The notes below the pieces were generated by a model, which searched no databases, was not told where the DNA came from, and saw only the letters and a list, made by a program, of their open reading frames with translations. A stretch of DNA of 64,000 nt, taken from positions 272,475-336,474 of the forward strand of contig NMRA01000335.1 of NCBI GenBank assembly GCA_002633005.1, read 5' to 3'. Position 1 is the stretch's first letter. Every line of letters starts with the position of its first letter. Of the stretch, positions 45,735 to 60,700 are shown one piece after another. The DNA comes from Phoronis australis (taxonomy: Eukaryota > Phoronida > Phoronidae). A program made the position numbers and the translations under genes.

Positions 45735-48700
45735 GTGAGTCATTTCTGCAAGAGTTGCTGTTGTGCCGCCACAGCGGGTGTGCAAATTAGAGTTTTACCC
45801 TTAATTGTTTGGAGAACAAATTCACACCTGTTGATAGCACGTATTGATTCGTTTCTCTTATTTTCGTTCGTTGTGCGATATTGTGCTATTGCATACAATG
45901 TACACTGAATACTGCAAACGGATACAATATCATTTTCAATTTGAAACGGTCTTATATCACAAAAACCAACTCTTGATTTAGCCCACTTACTTTTATGAAA
46001 ATTGTACCTTACTCAAACTGGAGTTGCTTTCAGGGTTTCGAAAGAACTTGACAACTTGTACTTGTCACGGCTGGTCTTTAAGACTGACGAATTTTCTTCT
46101 TTTTTGACAAGAATCACATCTCATGCACGGAAGATTCAATTTGAGACCAATTTTGATGCGGTAAGCTGTCTAAAACAAAAAAAATCACTTTTTTTGCGGA
46201 AATACAGGTATATAGTCGCATTAGCAACACATTGTGTAAACCAATAGTTTACTGCGCAAGGCTTACAGTTTTTGATTTCGGCACCAAAGGGAAGTCCATA
46301 ATCATTGAAGACTTCATTTTAAGAACACCAGTTTTGCATAGATGACTTTATTCTGTACGTTTAGATTCTGAGCGTGCAGTATAATACTGTTGCATTTAAA
46401 TCCTATCTTAAACGGTAAAACCAGTAAATTTGGTTCCTACAGTATGCTAGGAGCATCGCTCTGATTACACTAGTGTCATGAGTTGTCTAATGTAACGAAC
46501 TGTTGGGTGTATTGGCTTGCTTTTGCCTCCGTCACCGCGAGAATCATTTTTTAATTCAAACAGCTACGAATACCACCCGAACGCAATGGTGTCCTATTCA
46601 GACGTCTATTCAATACAACAGTTATCGGTCTTTTGTTGTTTTGCCTGGGATCTCGCGGTGACGCAATATATGGCACGAAACGGCAGCTTCGCCTATCATT
46701 TGGCGGGCCTACATTTACGTGACTGAATTCGCGTTTTCTTATTTTGCTAAGGCTTTGCTATAGGACTACCTGGTTATCCCAATACATCTAAAATAACAAA
46801 ATTCCGTTGAAGTTAGGCTTTAAAGCGTCATAATTGGTTTTACGACCGAAAAATACATTGGTGGGATGAACTTTTTGAAATCATTAGTTTTGATTAGAGC
46901 AATAAAACACAAAAAATGTGTTGTGTTTTGTAATTTTATTACAATTCACCAATTCTCGCCGTTGATTGGACGAGACATTCGTTGAAATCAAGACCGGTGT
47001 CTTTTACAACTTAGTTTTGAATTGGTAGAGTTGGTTTTGACTCAGCCTGCATTGGACTGCTACTACCGAGGTTATGGGTTCGATTCCGCGTTGATGCTGA
47101 CCTCAACTGACCACGTTTCTCTCCGATAATGTCCCTAACTGTTGTCCAGTGTGGTGACCAGAGAGACATTTGACTTGTGCTTGCATACAAGTCGTCCGAG
47201 AGTACTGCATGCAATGGTTTTCGTGTTAGACTACCGTGACTTTTGAAGTCATTGACTGTTTCCGAATGACCAACTTATATTCCGGATGCGCAAATTCGCA
47301 CGTGCACACTGCATGTTATTACAGAATATCTTATGCGGTGATGTCCATACAATGTACGTTTCTGATTCTTATCAAAGTGACCAACCGAACTTATCTGTCA
47401 AAAATCCACGCCTTTGTTGGAATTGAATATAAAGGGTACTTGTAATTTAATATCGAATACGTGATCTAAGTCAACAACTTGCCTTGCATTTGAACGTAGT
47501 GGAACCAGTGAACACCGCGGATGAATATTTAAAGAGTTAGTATACGAGTATGTAAATCATATAGAGTGCAAACTTCAAAATGTAGCAACTGCGAGATCGA
47601 AATTCAAATACAATGTTATAATTGCGGCAATCTGTGGTGTTGTACTATACATGTATAGTGAAGGTTTTGCTTTTGTGGAGCCGGGAGAAGGGTGGCACGA
47701 AACAAATGTAGGCGTGTTCCCCGCTTGGGCAACACCAGATACCCATCGCCCCCCTAGTTTACCATCAGTTTTGCCGGGACCCTATTGGTCGACACCAGTT
47801 TTACCCCCTTCCACCCGTGGTCACTTAAATGAGGGCAGACTCCCCAACCATGTGTACGGGTGCTTTCCCCGCGTCCCTGCTCCAGGCTTCCTACGCCAGG
47901 TCTTTGCTTCCAAGTACTTTTTAGTCTTGCATTATAGTTTAACTATACAAGATGAATTTACACGTGTGAATATAGTATAATAACAAATATTAGATCTTAT
48001 CAATGTGTTATTAAAATAAGCGAGTTAATTGTAGTATGTATTTACGATCTATAGATATTAATGTCGAATTCAACATGTACCCTGAAGTTAAATCCGCGAG
48101 TTTACAGTATCGTCACAAGAAGCAAGCGTAGAGTACTGGCGTGCGTTCAGTAGCACTAGAACCTACGCTAGGTCCTAATATCTAACCAAAGTCACGTGTT
48201 CTTAAAACACGGCAATATCTCACGTAATCTCGCGAAGTCTTGTTTTTTAGCGAGGTCTAAGCGTTATTGAACGGGAGGCTAGGCTACCATTACTAAACGT
48301 AAGAATCTCGCGAAACGACAAGACTGAGAGAAATCGCGACATTAAAGGGAAAATGTATCCGAGTAGTTATACTCGAGAGCTAACTATAAGCATAACCTAA
48401 CAATGGCGAAAGTGGTGAGGTTTGGGTTTGAAATCATGGGTCAGAATTCACTGTTTACGTTCCGTAAGTCAAGATTTCTCAGCCCCAAGTGCTTCACAGA
48501 ACGCAGCCTTGTAGGATGCAGAACACCAACGCGACAAAACACAGGTCATAATTACACGCCCCAGAAATCCCAGTGCTGTCCCCAATTTACCAATATTTAT
48601 CATTTGTGGTTACCAGATCTAAATTCACTTTCCTGATCTCGACTGTTTCGACTTGCCAATGGCGGGTTTAGAAAGGGAGGCTTAGACGCTGGGCCTCCAC

Positions 48701-51700
48701 TCTCTTCTGTGCAGAGGCTGGTTAGATCTAAAAGTTGAATGATCAAAGCAATTCCAGCAAATGCGCACGTTTTCTTCCTCTAGTCTTGGCGTCTTCAATC
48801 TTTCATCCTCTTTAAAACGTATAACTTCAAAATCTTTGACGACCACACGAACATATAACGACGATGTGGCACGAAAATGACGACTTGGGAGGTCACATGG
48901 CCGGTTTTAGAATATCGCGATTTTTACAGAGATCGGCGGTTTTTGCCTTTCAGTTGCAAAATTAAGGATTTTTCATCAGGTATTTTGCCCGAAAACTTTG
49001 TTGGTAAAATGAACTTTCGAAATTTCACGAAATTTTGTTATGCTTGACAGCAGAATGCGGGCTTGAAAGATCTTGATAGAAAATTGTTTCTCTGAAATTC
49101 GCAAATGCAGTTCAAAAGCGTTACAATGGATCTGGAAAGTTACGCTCGGTCATTTATGACGTCTCTTGAAACACATTTGAATCATCAGGTCACAGCACTG
49201 AATCATGTCAAGGCTTTCAAGTACTAGAAAACGCCTCAACGGATTGGCTTTACTGCAACACAAAACACGTTTTACAGATTACCACGAGAAGTAAAGCAAT
49301 ACGTATCCCGAGCAGCCCTTCAAGATGGCACGTTTTGGATATGGTAATTAGAAAAGTTGCTCAAAATTGCACCGATTAATTCAAATGCCGACTAAAATTT
49401 TTCTGTCCAGTATTCCAGACTTAATGTACTGTTATTAATGTAAGAGTGTTAATATATGCAGTGAAATAGCTGGGGGAAGGTATTATATGCTGGGAAAGCT
49501 TTTGGGAAAGCATTCATAGGCGGATTTAGGTTGGGCAGGGGGCCCGGCCCCCCCTCCTCCCCCTTGGCTGCCGCAAAAAGATAAAACAGCAAGAGCGTAG
49601 AGAAATGTTGCGTTTAGTAATTAACCCCGGTAATTAAAATTATACGGATGAAACAAGATTTAAATGTGTGCAGTTTAAGTGGTTTTTATTTGGGGGGGGG
49701 GGCTCAAATCCAATTTCAAGTGTCAAATTCGGAACACGGCGCATTCGTAACGGAACTATGGCTAAGCATAGGCTCTCCCGCGATATCCCAGGCGACCGGC
49801 AGTGGCGCTTTGCTCTACGACTCCGTTTCCGTCGTCTGCTTCACTGTGCAATGAAAAAAAACTACTTCATTTTTTAAAGAATATGGAACCTGAGTGACGA
49901 TGAAAAAACAGAAGCTGCTGGTATGGTGTGAATTTTAATCGAAGCCTTAGTGAATCACTCAGAAACTCATAATTCTCTCTTTGTCAAACCTTAACTTAAG
50001 ACGATTTCCAAAGCAATCCCGTCATTATTGCCAACACGAAAAACGGATTTGGTCTTTTGGGCATTTGAAGACTATTTTAAATACAACAAATTTGTTAAGA
50101 ACCGATTGCACAAAATATAAAACGTGTAATAAGCATTACAAAAAGAAGTAGGTTTCGCGCGCAAACGCTGTGGACCATAAACAAGTAGGTCTCTTAGTAA
50201 CAGAGTAGGAGTTAAAGCGTGGTGGTGTGGTGGTAAAGCACGCGCTGTCCGCCAGGTCGTGAGTTCGAGTATGTGATACTCGCAGTTTTTCCTGTTTGAC
50301 TCGTTCTCCGTGTTTTTTTTTCTTTGTCTTTTTTTTCTTGGATGCCTATTTTTCTTGGATAATACTTCAGGAATCAAGGAAAATGCTTTGATGATTTTTA
50401 GAGGAAAAAAACAGAAAATTTTCCTGATCGGGAGGGGGGCAAACTCCCCTCCCGACCTCCAACCCCCTCCCGACCTCCCCCCATTCGGTGCTATGCGCAT
50501 CTACAATCGTGGTATGCGCAAATGCTTACAGCCGGACAAAATGTTGCCCCCCCGTTGTGATATCCTAGATCCGCCACTGCAATGCCTCAGTTTTTGGAGC
50601 CGATGGTCAGAAGCGACGGAACAGTTGGCCCACATGATGCCTGAGACTAAAATCGTTATCTTAATATCACGATGCCTGTGGTGAGCTATGCAAAATATCC
50701 CAGGGTATATACAATATAAATTAAATGCTCCTGTTAATCAGGAAATAATGAACCCCTTTGGGTTTTCCCAGAGGCTGCCCGTAACGAGACAGGCAATTCA
50801 CTGGTTGTAATAATTATAATATGAGACCCCGGAGGCAAAATCGGATGCAATACTCAGCGCACCGTGATCGAAACTTCTTTTCCTGATTAACAGGTCAAAC
50901 AATATACAGAAGTTCTATACAAACACACTGTTTAAGTGGTTGACGTTAGAAAATGTCCTTCGGATTACCTGGCTAGTCGGTATCAGCCGCCGTGATTATT
51001 AATGATAGACTTTCCCGATGTTGTCTGACTGACGACCACGGCTCTGAAGCAGACGTACTTACATGCAAATCAAAACAGCTAAAGAGATCTTCTAAAGCTC
51101 AAAACTTTGGTTGCCGTTATTACTACAAAATCTACATGGAAAGTTTTACAAAAACGAACACGGTAATAAACTCGTATTTCCCCGTCAGTAAAGTAAGATT
51201 TGATCATTTTTCGCTTGAACAGTGTCTTAAATTGTTCCTTAAGCAGTTGAGAAATGATTTTTTATATGAGATACGTGAGGTTTATTTTGTATCAAAAGTC
51301 TCTGACCCTAAGTACAAAAACTGTCAATCTAAACAGGCACATTTACACACGCAGTCAACCCCTTGTGCATTTTTTTCTATAGACAAACTACGCGTCATAG
51401 GCGACGCACCGTAGGGGGCAGGGGGGGCTATAGCCTCCACCTATTTCATTGCTGCGCACTTAATTTCCGACATATCCGGAGCCGCTAACAGGTGTACATT
51501 GATGAAAGATTTTTGAGTTGCGTGGTTCCACTGAAATTCCCTCAAGAAACGTGACCAACATGTAAGTTAAGATGATCTATAGAAGTAGTGCTCGAGTCCA
51601 TGTCCGCCATGACATGCTGCAGCAAGCCAACTGATCAACCCTGGCGACCTTTTTGTAGAAGCGAGAGCCTCGCGAAAACGCAAGACCAAGACCTCGTGAG

Positions 51701-54700
51701 ATATCACCATGTACTATAAGCAAACACCTTATCACCCTGGCTTCATTCGATTCTACGCAACTCAACCCTGATCCCAAACACTTAACTAATTGCTGCACGG
51801 TCAGTTCTTCACATCGAAGACGGAACAAGTTAAGATCAAATTTGCAGCGTTAAGTGTCCTAAGTCAAACAGGTGGGTTTACAACCCCTTTAATAGCATTG
51901 CACGCTGAATATGACGTGTCTGTCGGCCATTATCCACTGTTTGTTTCGGGTTCTCGTAATGACGCGAGACTGTAATTTGGGTGATTTTACTCACAGCGAA
52001 TAAGCTAAAAAAGAAAATATGATTAAAAAATTGTAACTTCTTGTTTACATTATTCGTCGCAAACCATCGGAAAGGTCAGAAAAATAAAGGACAATCAAAT
52101 ATATTTAAGCCAGTAAATAAATAACCGTGTAGAGATTACTCGATTTTTTGGGCCCGTGCGTCTGCAACCAGGTCAGTCAGACAATTTGCATGGATATTCA
52201 GAGTCATTTGGTCGGCATATTTATGCTGGTAATTATACGAGTAGGTATTGATAACTGTCTTATACACCGTTCACATGTAGACGTCTGATGAGTAGGCAGG
52301 CGCCGCTTACAGATACTATTTCCTTTACATTCAACAATTCAGAACAGTGGATGAGTTTCGTCAGTCGAAAGATATCACTTAAATATAAGCATTTCATAAC
52401 TTTCAGCACTGTTTGCGTTTTAAAGTAATTTACTGTTGTTTTTTTTTAAGTGTAGGTGTTTCCACGGAAACCTTATTACATATAGCGACAGTTGAGTGAG
52501 TACCCTTAATGTACGAGTCAACTTTCATTCACTACGGCGGCCATTGTAGGTCCGGAAGCACCTTCAAAAATAAAAATTATATTAAAAACTCACCTATGAA
52601 ATGGAGCTAAGTTTGAAAATATTCGGAGTTGTGTTGAATGAGTATTATTTAAGATTAAATTTCGATTGAACTATCTTGTGTTACAATCTTATTTATGAAG
52701 GTTTTAACTGAAGTGAAGCGGAAACAGTGTGTTTACTTTCATGAAGGCATCCTTTGTATTTTCTTACTATCAATTAACATAACATTAAATATGCAAAATG
52801 CTTACATTTTGGCTAATCACTTGCTATCACCATCGGCTTAAGGCTGAGTCTAACCAACACACTTTTGGACTGTTGATGTCTTACGGCAAGCGTGCTTATC
52901 TGTCGTCTGATTGGGGATCAGCAAATAGACAGGCATTTGATAAGCGTTCTCTTGTGAAATTGTTGAGACTGTAGATCAAACATTTGCTTTATGATTGGAC
53001 GGCATGTGAACACTGTATTACCGTGCATGTGAACGCTGTATTACCGTACATGTACATGTAAAGCCAGTGCATGTTACTTACATGTATGTATTTCCACTAA
53101 TTATGGAGGTTGTAGAGTAGAATCATTCGATCTGATTATCGTGCGAAGTCACTGACCTTGAAAGAATAGCCGGCCACGTAACTACAAACTTCTGGGATTT
53201 TTAGAGGATGACAATGGGGCTTCAGGGCAAATTTGTCTTTTTTGATGTGGCTTCCTGGCTGAGCAGTATTTAAAATGTTTATGGAAGAGCTATTCTCTAA
53301 TCTTGGCCCCTTAATTCCAATTCCTGGATCCGTTCCTGGTTGAATCTAAGTTTACTTATCGTAATAACTGTTTGAATTAATTTAATGAACTTGTGCTAAT
53401 AATGAAATACAAGCGTCAAGCCTCCAACCACACGTTTCGATATTACTCTTCAGAAAAAGTGCTCATTCAACACAAACCTTCATGCGAGTCGTTGACAAAT
53501 GCTGTCTAGCCTTGTCAAGGTTTACAAATGTTTAAACGAAATGAAGTTTTGATATAATTTTCATGTAAATATTAATTTTCCCCAGATTTGATGCAGTACC
53601 AGCTGTCCAGCTGCTCTTTTCTCCGGGGCTTTTCCCGCTCCTTGTCAATCTTGCCGTTTATGTATCGACATTATATCGCAAACTGAATGAGTTCGAATTT
53701 CTCACTATCACACAGAGGAGTCGTACAGTTTTTGATATTTTGTCAGTTAGCTTATTTCAGGCAGTAAAATTCGTATTTTCGTTTCTCAAGTTGTCTTAGT
53801 AGCTTTTTATTGTTTCAAGCTTTATATTTATATGTTTTTTGACTTTCCTGGGCTGCGCTCTCACAAGTGGGCACATGCAGCCCTTGTATTCATCTATCTA
53901 TAGTCAAATCCGTGGCGTCCTCTCTTCTCGCAAAAACGATGAGCTTTGGACGTTCAGCCAGTTTATATATTTCACCGTCGCGTTTATATAAATGAAACTC
54001 AGGACACAGAAATCGTTACGAAATCCTTAGGACTCAATTTCGTATTGGTTTTTGCCGTATATAGAGGGGATATTGACCCTGGACACGCCGTGTTCAGGAG
54101 AAAAGTGTGGCTGTCCAATTACATGTAGATTTTGTGGTGGTACATTGTTTGCGCTTGGGTCACCCACCACACACTGTAACCGCCATGGCAGTATTAACAA
54201 TAATTGGTGCGATTATGGAAATATTCAAGAGTTGGATACCAGCTTACACACGCGCGCACACACACACACATTCATGTACACGCACACACATACACATATA
54301 GCGCGTGCATTTCGATACTCTCATTTTAGGCGGCATCCTTTGTTTTTCGATTTGGTCAAAATGAAATCATTTAGCTGAAACGAAAATCATGAGACTAAAT
54401 TTATGATAGGAAAAGGCTTACCGTAGTTGGATTTTGAGCTTTTAGCCTGCTAAAGAGGGCGCAATTCAGCCTTTTTGTGACAGCAAAGCCTAAATGTCTA
54501 ACTCTTTCTCCGGCATCTTTGCCCAGTATGAAGCTTTTCTTTTTTACTCAAACTTCAAATTTGCATCCGTTTGATGGCGCAATGTACTTACAGTCCACGC
54601 CTGCTTATCGGGCGCACGAAATTCTTGATTTTTTCCTGTGTCCTCCAGTGCCAATGATCTGATAAGTATTCCTTCCACTCGACTTTTGCTTATGGAGACC

Positions 54701-57700
54701 GTTGGTATTGTTTATAAACAGTAAAAAGTAATATTTTATGTTAGTCCATGCTTGAAGAATTTACTATATCAACCAAATATGATCTTATTTTTGAAGAGTG
54801 GTAAAGTAATGATGACATCTTATAATTTGGGAAATCTATGGGAAGAGAATGGCAAGCGCATACATTTCTCGGTACCATCATATAATGTTAGAACCTTCGA
54901 GTATTTTTCACTCATTGCCGCGACTTAATCATATTTTGCTTTTACGTCCTTGTGCTTTTTAGCGTGACTAGTTATACTCTTATTTCAGAAACTGAAAGTA
55001 GTTCCAGTTGACAAAGCGACTTATGGCGAGTTTTACTCGGGGGATTCTTACATCGTTTTGCACGTGAGTATAATGTTCTTGTCTGATCTTCAAACATTTT
55101 GCACGGCTGCCTTCCTGAGCAGACAATCAAGAAACGTTAGGAATTTCGGGGTTCAGAGCGAAAAAAGAGTTATACAGCTTCGCAAATCAAAACAATCTCC
55201 GAGTACATGTAAACTCATACAGTGACATCTGTTGTTTGAAGTTTTGATATTTCTCCTGGTTGACCTCGGATATCTGTATTTCAATATGAGACTCATTGGC
55301 AATTAACAAATGATATTAAAAAAGTGTTTGAGTTGCAAACTCAAACTTGGGTTGGTTTCAGTTGGTTAACAAGAAAGCACCAATTTCTTCTGTATATAGG
55401 CATATGCGTTGCGCACTCGTCCTGTTAGATTAGTAAACCTGCGTGAGGCAAAAGTTGCAATTGTAAACGTCCACTGGACATAAAAGTAATTTGAATCCCC
55501 GCACTAAAATTGATTTTACCCGAAACCACAGTTTGTCTCAGAAAGAACTTGTTGTGGTTCTGCTGTTACACTGATCAGTAATCTGTGAATAGACTTGACC
55601 GATTTACTGACACAGTTGTTGCATCGGTTTATTAACTCTATTGCAGTTCCTCGAGTTTCGAGAGGATTAGAATGGATTAAAATACGCCTTAGGAAGTTCA
55701 AACAAGTGGTAGTTAATTCTAAAATAATCTACAATTCAGCCGGGAGTATGCTTAAACGTTTCAACAAAGTGTTTTTCAGTGGAATCATTGTCCACAAGTC
55801 CTGATCTCTTTTAGTGGCACCTACGAACTGTATAGAAACCATTCTCAACAGTTTCAGCATAAAAATTCAGATTTCAAAATAGTTACGATTTGGCCTTGGC
55901 TTCAAAAGATGGGATTTGTCGATTACAACAAATTTGAACTGAAAGCACGTGTTATTTGCTTTGTTATGTATTCGTGGAATTGATTTTTATCTGCAAAACA
56001 TGCTACGTGTTTCTGATGAACATAGTAGAGTGAGAGCCTGGATATGAAAAAAAGGAATGGCTGCACTTGATTGCGTTTGTCGCCTGACTGCGCCACTGAG
56101 GTCAACCGGTTAAGAGATCGTAATAGATTTCAGCAACGCTAGGACCTCGCTAAAGACTTCGCGAGATTACGTGCATATTAAATTAGAAGATGGGATTTTG
56201 GCTAAATTTTAGCGAGCTTATACATGTAGCCTAGCAGAGGTCCTAGCGTTACTGAACTCTGGCTGATTCGTTCTCAATAACGACTTCCGGCTCAAAAATT
56301 TAGACCAATCAGATGTCTTATCCAGTTCACCCAATCAAGTGCGGGCAAAGAATCAACTTCACGTTTTTCTAATAGTTTTACTCTAATGTACGCTGGCGCT
56401 CATGCTGCTCGAGTGAAATATTGTGCAAAATTTCACCGATATTTCCTAACATCGACATTGTGCACAGTATGAATAAACTATTCTTGCAATGGTGCCGTTT
56501 TGAAAATGTCTGCTTTAACTCAGCTTGACACGTGTGAGACTTTAAGGGAAAGATATTGCCACGGCGATGTTTGATGTACTTTATCGGTGGTGTTGACCCA
56601 CGACCCCGGTGAACCTCTTCATTCAAAGTTTAGAAATCATCTCAAAACACTTATATAATCCCCTGAGTCAACAGTTTTACGGATTACACGGCACAAATAC
56701 ATTTTTAGATCCTTTAGCTGTCAATAGTATATAGACTTTTCTATTTTGATCTATTTACGCTATATTAGTCCCGATTGTCCAGCTTATTGACACGGGGTAG
56801 ATATGAAAAAGTGATTATAGAGCTGTGTTACATGCCTTCGAGGAATACCAGACATACCAATTACTTACAATCCTATTCAGTGCACTAGACGCGTATAGAA
56901 ATAGCTACTTTTAGTTTTCTGTCGCATCCACGGTATTATAACGTAAGGTATTTATTCTGCAACAATACACATATCTATTTGAAGTCTGAAAGCTATTAAC
57001 TGCCTTGGTACATCGTCTGAGTATAATAGTCATGTGTACAGGGCCTACCCTGAATGTAGTCACATGTATGTAGTTGCCACAGTCCACGGGTTTCATCTTA
57101 GCCGGGTAAAAAAGTCCCGCAGCCTGTTCTAATCGTCGATGTATACGATGATTTTACACTCGGGACAAGTGTTGCTAGCCAGTGCCTTGAACTTTTGTTA
57201 GTAAGGACGTGGGTCAGATTTGGCAGGAAACTCATTGCACAAGATCGTGTTGGTATATACAGTAACGTGCGATAAAGTCATACGTATCTTCGTCTTCTTT
57301 GTGACTCCAGGGAAGTAGTCAGTTTGACGTCCAAACTCATCACTGTTTAGATTATTCTTGGACAGGATAGATTTCTTGAAGTCAGTTTTGACCAGAGCTA
57401 TAAAACAACAAAATCCGTTGTGCTCCTTGAATTTCAACGCAAATCGGCAATTCTCGCAGTTGCCTGCAAGACACTGGAATTTGCAAAACTCATTTAGCTA
57501 CTAGTCAGGTTTAGCTCCTACCAGAACGTCGGACTTCGACCTTGATACCGTGGGTTCCATTCCGCGTTCAAATGTGGGTGATCTAAAAACGCGTTTCTGG
57601 CTGATAGTTAATATCACTTAAAGTTCTTAAAAACATTAATGCCATATCAAAAACACCAAAACCAACCCACCACTTGAATCGGACAATATTTTTAAAAACT

Positions 57701-60700
57701 TATGATCTCTAGTTACAAGCATTTAGTGGTTGATATACTAATCAGAATCGGGACCACCAGTTACAGCAGATCTTGCTGTTCGTGTCCCGTGGTTAATGGT
57801 ATGATATAGAATGGCGAGGCACGGCGCTTGTGGTGGCTCCACTTTCCGCGGGACATCAGAGAAGAACGAATATGGCATTAGCTTTTACGAGAAACTAGTC
57901 ACTTGTTAGACTTGACGCAAAATTGGCGCTGGGTACGTTCATACGTCATACTCATGTCCGTGGAGCTAAGAAACTTTCGTTTTTTATCGCATTTTTGAGA
58001 TATTGAACTCACGATTGGGATATGGCTTAATGATGCTGACACTGTAGTCACGTGTCAAAACAAGGTAAACGGTGGTTTTAAGCACGTTAAACGTCAGTTT
58101 CAACGTTTGGCTCGAAAGAAAGTACCATCACGTTTGCAATAACGTGCACACGCCCATCTTAGCTACTATTGGGTGTGGGATCTGTGACAAAGCGGGCGCA
58201 TAAGTTCATAAATTAAACACCGAAATGTAAAACAGCAGGGTCAATATCGAACACCGATGAAGGATGTGTCAAGAAAACGTTAGTTTGAAATCATTAAGTT
58301 ATTGCATTTCTGTGTTCAAAGGAAAGTAAGAGATTTTTTTATGAAAAGTTTCGTGATTGTGATTATGACGTACATTCTAAGCTGGCCGTGGAACGTTACC
58401 CACGGGGGTACACACTTGATCATTTAATGTGCTTTAAATACTTAGTATGTATTCAGCTGTATCGATGGCTACTCAGAATACTCTTTCCCTCCCATCAGTT
58501 TTCATTACCTTGTTACAACCATAACAATGAGTTGTGTTTATTTAAGTTAATAGATGCGCCAGTGATTCATCACAATGTAAATAGGACGACACATCTGCGG
58601 CTGAATAGAGCTATTCACGTTCAATTTGGCATCAAATTACAGAAAGAATTTATTATTATTTGGCAAGTTTTGTACCCCAACAAACCGAGAAGAGTAAAAA
58701 TGTTCTTGAGCAATCGAGTTTGGGCATATTAATTTAAGCTGTAGATAGGTACCAGGGACGGATCCAGGATTTTGAGTTTGGGGGGGTGGGGCAGGGCACA
58801 TGAATAACAAGAATTTCGCCACATGTGTGCGCCCAGCCTAAAATTTAGGGAAGTAGGGGTCTCAAATTTTTGGGTTTATTTACCTTATTACTAAAAAAAA
58901 ACGGTGACCGTGATTTGTTCAAGGCCTATGCATTCGACCCCCGAGCCCCCCTGGGTGCGCGCATACATGTATGCTAGTCAGCAATTCGCACACCGAACTG
59001 CCAAATGGTGTCTGACAGAACTTTAGGGGAGGCCATGGCCCCCTTGCCCCCCCCCCCCCCTAAATCCGCTACTGGGTACGTTATTCGTGTCAGGTGAGTC
59101 AAAAGCGGTTTCAAAATTTTGTTTTTTGAAGCCAATGAGAGTAATTCTTTCACTGTCCTCAAGCACAAACTCGCTAGAGGTCGCTCAGAGGTACATGTAC
59201 GGTTTCCACTGTAAAGGAACGAAAATCCAAGTTTGATCATAATTTATCTCTGCAACAATCAATATCTCCCAACTATTTAATGCATAACCACGCTGACATC
59301 AAAGTATTAACTGAAACACAAGTAGTTCATAGCGGCCTGTCAGTTCGTTTGAACTTGAACATGTAGAAAACATCAGGTAGTGGTCACACTGACGGAAATA
59401 CATACATTCAACCATTATACAGTCATCATAGCTGCGCATATCTGGTGGTGAAACACGTGCAATGGTGACGTAAATAATTTTACTGATGCTGGTCCAGTTA
59501 AAACAGGTTGCTTATAACACGTGCCGTTTTTAAGAAGGCCGATTTCGGCCTATAGAAAGATCCGTTACAACAAGAACTACTGAAGTAGCTTGAAGCATCA
59601 TCAACAGAGGTATTCGAACTTTTTAATTTTACCATAAAGCACAGAATACTTGCCCTGGAGCAGAATCATTACACTACTAATGATGTGACTCTTGCCACCC
59701 ACAAAGACAATGTCACGCACAGAAAATATTAACAAGTACAGGTTTTAGTGCAGAAATACTGAGGTAAGCGTATTTGTATGTAACTGCAGATCAACATCAG
59801 TGGCAAGGGTTCTTTGCATGTGGCAAGACTTCTTGCGGTGCGTGGTAAGTGTCAGTTTGAGGAGAGTGGGAATGGTTCCGCTCCGAGCACGGTAACTGTT
59901 CTGAATCCCGCGGTGAGGGTTCGATTACCACTCCCGAGTACAGGGACTAAAAAGGTGACGGTTCGAAGTTACCCTGTAGCGAACGAAAGCTCGCCCCGAC
60001 AGAAACCTAAGTGTTCTGAGTACTGCGCGATGGCTTTATTTTCGTATAATTTGAATTACAATCGGTATACATCTTACATAACCCACACTGGGGGATTGAT
60101 GGTGGCGGGCTCTATGGTGCGGCCTCCCATGACATCACTAACACAAAAAAACGTCGCCGGCATTCCTTTTTCAGGAGCGCCTCGACATTGCTTACTTCCA
60201 TAATTTTGATTGCACCTATCGTGACAACTTAGTTCCCCCAATAGGTTAATTTCTGACATCAGGCGTGCGTTCAGTAGACGCTAGGACCTACGCTAGGACC
60301 TAGCTAAAACCTAGTCAAAGTCAGGCGTTCTCATTTAAAATACACGGCAATGTCCCACGTAATCCCGCGAACTAGACTTGCTTTTTAGCGAGGTCCTAGC
60401 GTTACTGAACGGGAGGCAGCTTTTCTCTGCTATTTTCAGCCCCACCTAGTGTTCATTTTAAACCAGTCCTCACACGGTAAAGGTAAATGACCTTACCCAA
60501 ATCGAATTTTCCAAGTGTATCTGAAACAACGTTCGTAAATTCATCTGCTATGGTCGGAAGAAGAGACACTGAACCAGTGTTATACACTGTCTTCTCGCTC
60601 AGTTTCAATGCCTCGTGATAGATTGTATTGGCGGTGTCTAAAATATTGAGAAATCGTGTAAACTTTTCAGTGTTAGCAACAGTATCATGTATATGTCAGC

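Noticed and set aside
47651-47980. 109-codon plus-strand ORF, proline-rich
   Set aside because: No splice context, no recognisable domain, and it lies in the large first intron of the gelsolin-like gene.
50215-50285. Functional tRNA gene
   Set aside because: A- and B-box-like parts are present but no matching acceptor stem, and the context fits a SINE head.
50072-50684. 142- and 124-codon ORFs on opposite strands
   Set aside because: They run across a SINE head and G/C-run repeat with low-complexity translations.
50992-51414. 140-codon plus-strand ORF
   Set aside because: Not recognisable, biased to K, S and F, and it ends in a repeat; treated as chance.
58388-58732. 114-codon plus-strand ORF
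   Set aside because: No domain or splice evidence and composition like intron shadows.
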